A DNA stretch of 64,000 nt from Trichoplax adhaerens (taxonomy: Eukaryota; Placozoa; Uniplacotomia; Trichoplacea; Trichoplacidae): assembly GCF_000150275.1 (NCBI RefSeq), contig NW_002060963.1:653262-717261 (forward strand), in the 5' to 3' direction. The stretch's first letter is position 1; each line of letters starts with the position of its first letter. The notes under the pieces are model-generated. The model saw nothing but the letters and a program-made list of their open reading frames with translations. It did not search any database and was not told the DNA's origin. The position numbers were made by a program, and so were the translations under genes. This document shows, piece by piece, positions 63,592-64,000 of this stretch.

Positions 63592-63721
63592 GGATTGAGT
63601 TATGTGCGCTGATCAAAGCAATTCTCGACCATTAGACAAGCAGGATAGCGTTATCTGGAAGGGCAAATGTAATTCTCGACCATTCGACAAGCAGGATTGA
63701 GTTATCTGCGCTGGCAAATGC
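63592..63721. repeat. 51 bp tandem repeat, about 2.5 copies
   Basis: Full units begin at 63620 and 63671 with AATTCTCGACCATTAGACAA or a variant, then GCAGGAT, GTTATCTG and GGCAAATG. A partial unit (GGATTGAGTTATGTGCGCTG) precedes them from about 63594. Opposite-strand frames here are repeat artefacts. Confidence 0.75.
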
Positions 63722-64000
63722 AATTGCCAACGCATGGAACCAGAAGGTTAAAGTGATCCAACAGCAAGGGGGAAGGGTAAGCTGCATGCCACCATGTTGA
63801 ATGGCCAGGCGTGTGTCCAGAATACTACAGTATGTAAACAAATGGTCAAGTGTAGAGCATAGCATACAGTCAAGTGAGCACTTGTAGCTGGACTAGAATG
63901 CTGACTTGAGTATGAATCAGCAGAGGGGCCATGGCCTAGGGCGATTGACACGCCTACCCCGGCTCGCCACTCTGACCCATGACATGGGCAAGCCATCCCC
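63722..64000. other. GC-richer window end
   Basis: GC rises clearly towards the right edge (for example GGGGCCATGGCCTAGGGCG). An 82-codon minus-strand frame spans it but is not recognisable. It may belong to a repeat or a gene continuing outside the window. Confidence 0.35.

Noticed and set aside
1..64000. Bacterial or viral island, CRISPR array, tRNA genes
   Set aside because: All recognised genes are intron-bearing animal genes. No regularly spaced direct repeats with unique spacers and no clear tRNA B-box with a cloverleaf were seen by eye.

Overview
The window is nuclear DNA of an early-branching animal. It is AT-rich, with GT-AG introns of about 70 bp to several kb. Its seven recognisable genes are intron-rich and close to vertebrate orthologues, and two of them (a JAK-type kinase and an ACF1/BAZ1A) have animal domain architectures. 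A 232-base run of N (11953-12184) marks a draft scaffold. A placozoan such as Trichoplax fits best; this is inference from gene structure and composition, not a database match. I found no tRNA, rRNA or CRISPR array.

Layout. 885-8940 (-): glutamate carboxypeptidase II-like M28 peptidase, 14 exons, about 751 aa, with a 4.2 kb first intron. 8941-12184: upstream repeats (two-block tandem array 9184-10154), otherwise non-coding, ending in the gap. 12185-14761 (-): DLST, the E2 subunit of 2-oxoglutarate dehydrogenase; its last few residues lie in the gap and its 5' exon is not resolved. 14762-19915: divergent intergenic region with a dense palindrome and minisatellite cluster (17.3-19.6 kb). 19916-28626 (+): BAZ1A/ACF1, 14 exons, about 1507 aa. 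30569-32245 (-): IGBP1/TAP42 (alpha4), 3 exons. 33473-36428 (+): PSMA3, 12 exons. 37893-40340 (+): ATG3, 2 exons, preceded by a decayed duplicate of its own promoter and first codons. 44291-57491 (+): a nearly complete JAK-type kinase (FERM, SH2-like, pseudokinase, kinase), 26 exons recognised. 57492-64000: mostly non-coding, with short repeats and a few orphan coding-like exons.

I rebuilt splice structures by eye from reading phase and family similarity. The exon sums are in frame and the protein lengths are close to the human orthologues (751 vs 750, 1507 vs 1556, 252 vs 255, 333 vs 314; JAK about 1098 plus a missing N terminus vs 1132). Splice sites are predictions.

The genes do not form one pathway. 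PSMA3 and ATG3 belong to protein degradation and autophagy, IGBP1 to PP2A control, BAZ1A to chromatin remodelling, DLST to the TCA cycle, and GCPII and JAK to the cell surface or signalling. The main points of interest are the JAK gene with its atypical activation loop and SH2, a perfect GTCACGTGAC (CLEAR-type) site in the ATG3 promoter beside a broken promoter duplicate, clusters of ACTGTACAGT-type palindromes upstream of most genes, and three genes (DLST, BAZ1A, PSMA3) whose human orthologues all lie on chromosome 14q.
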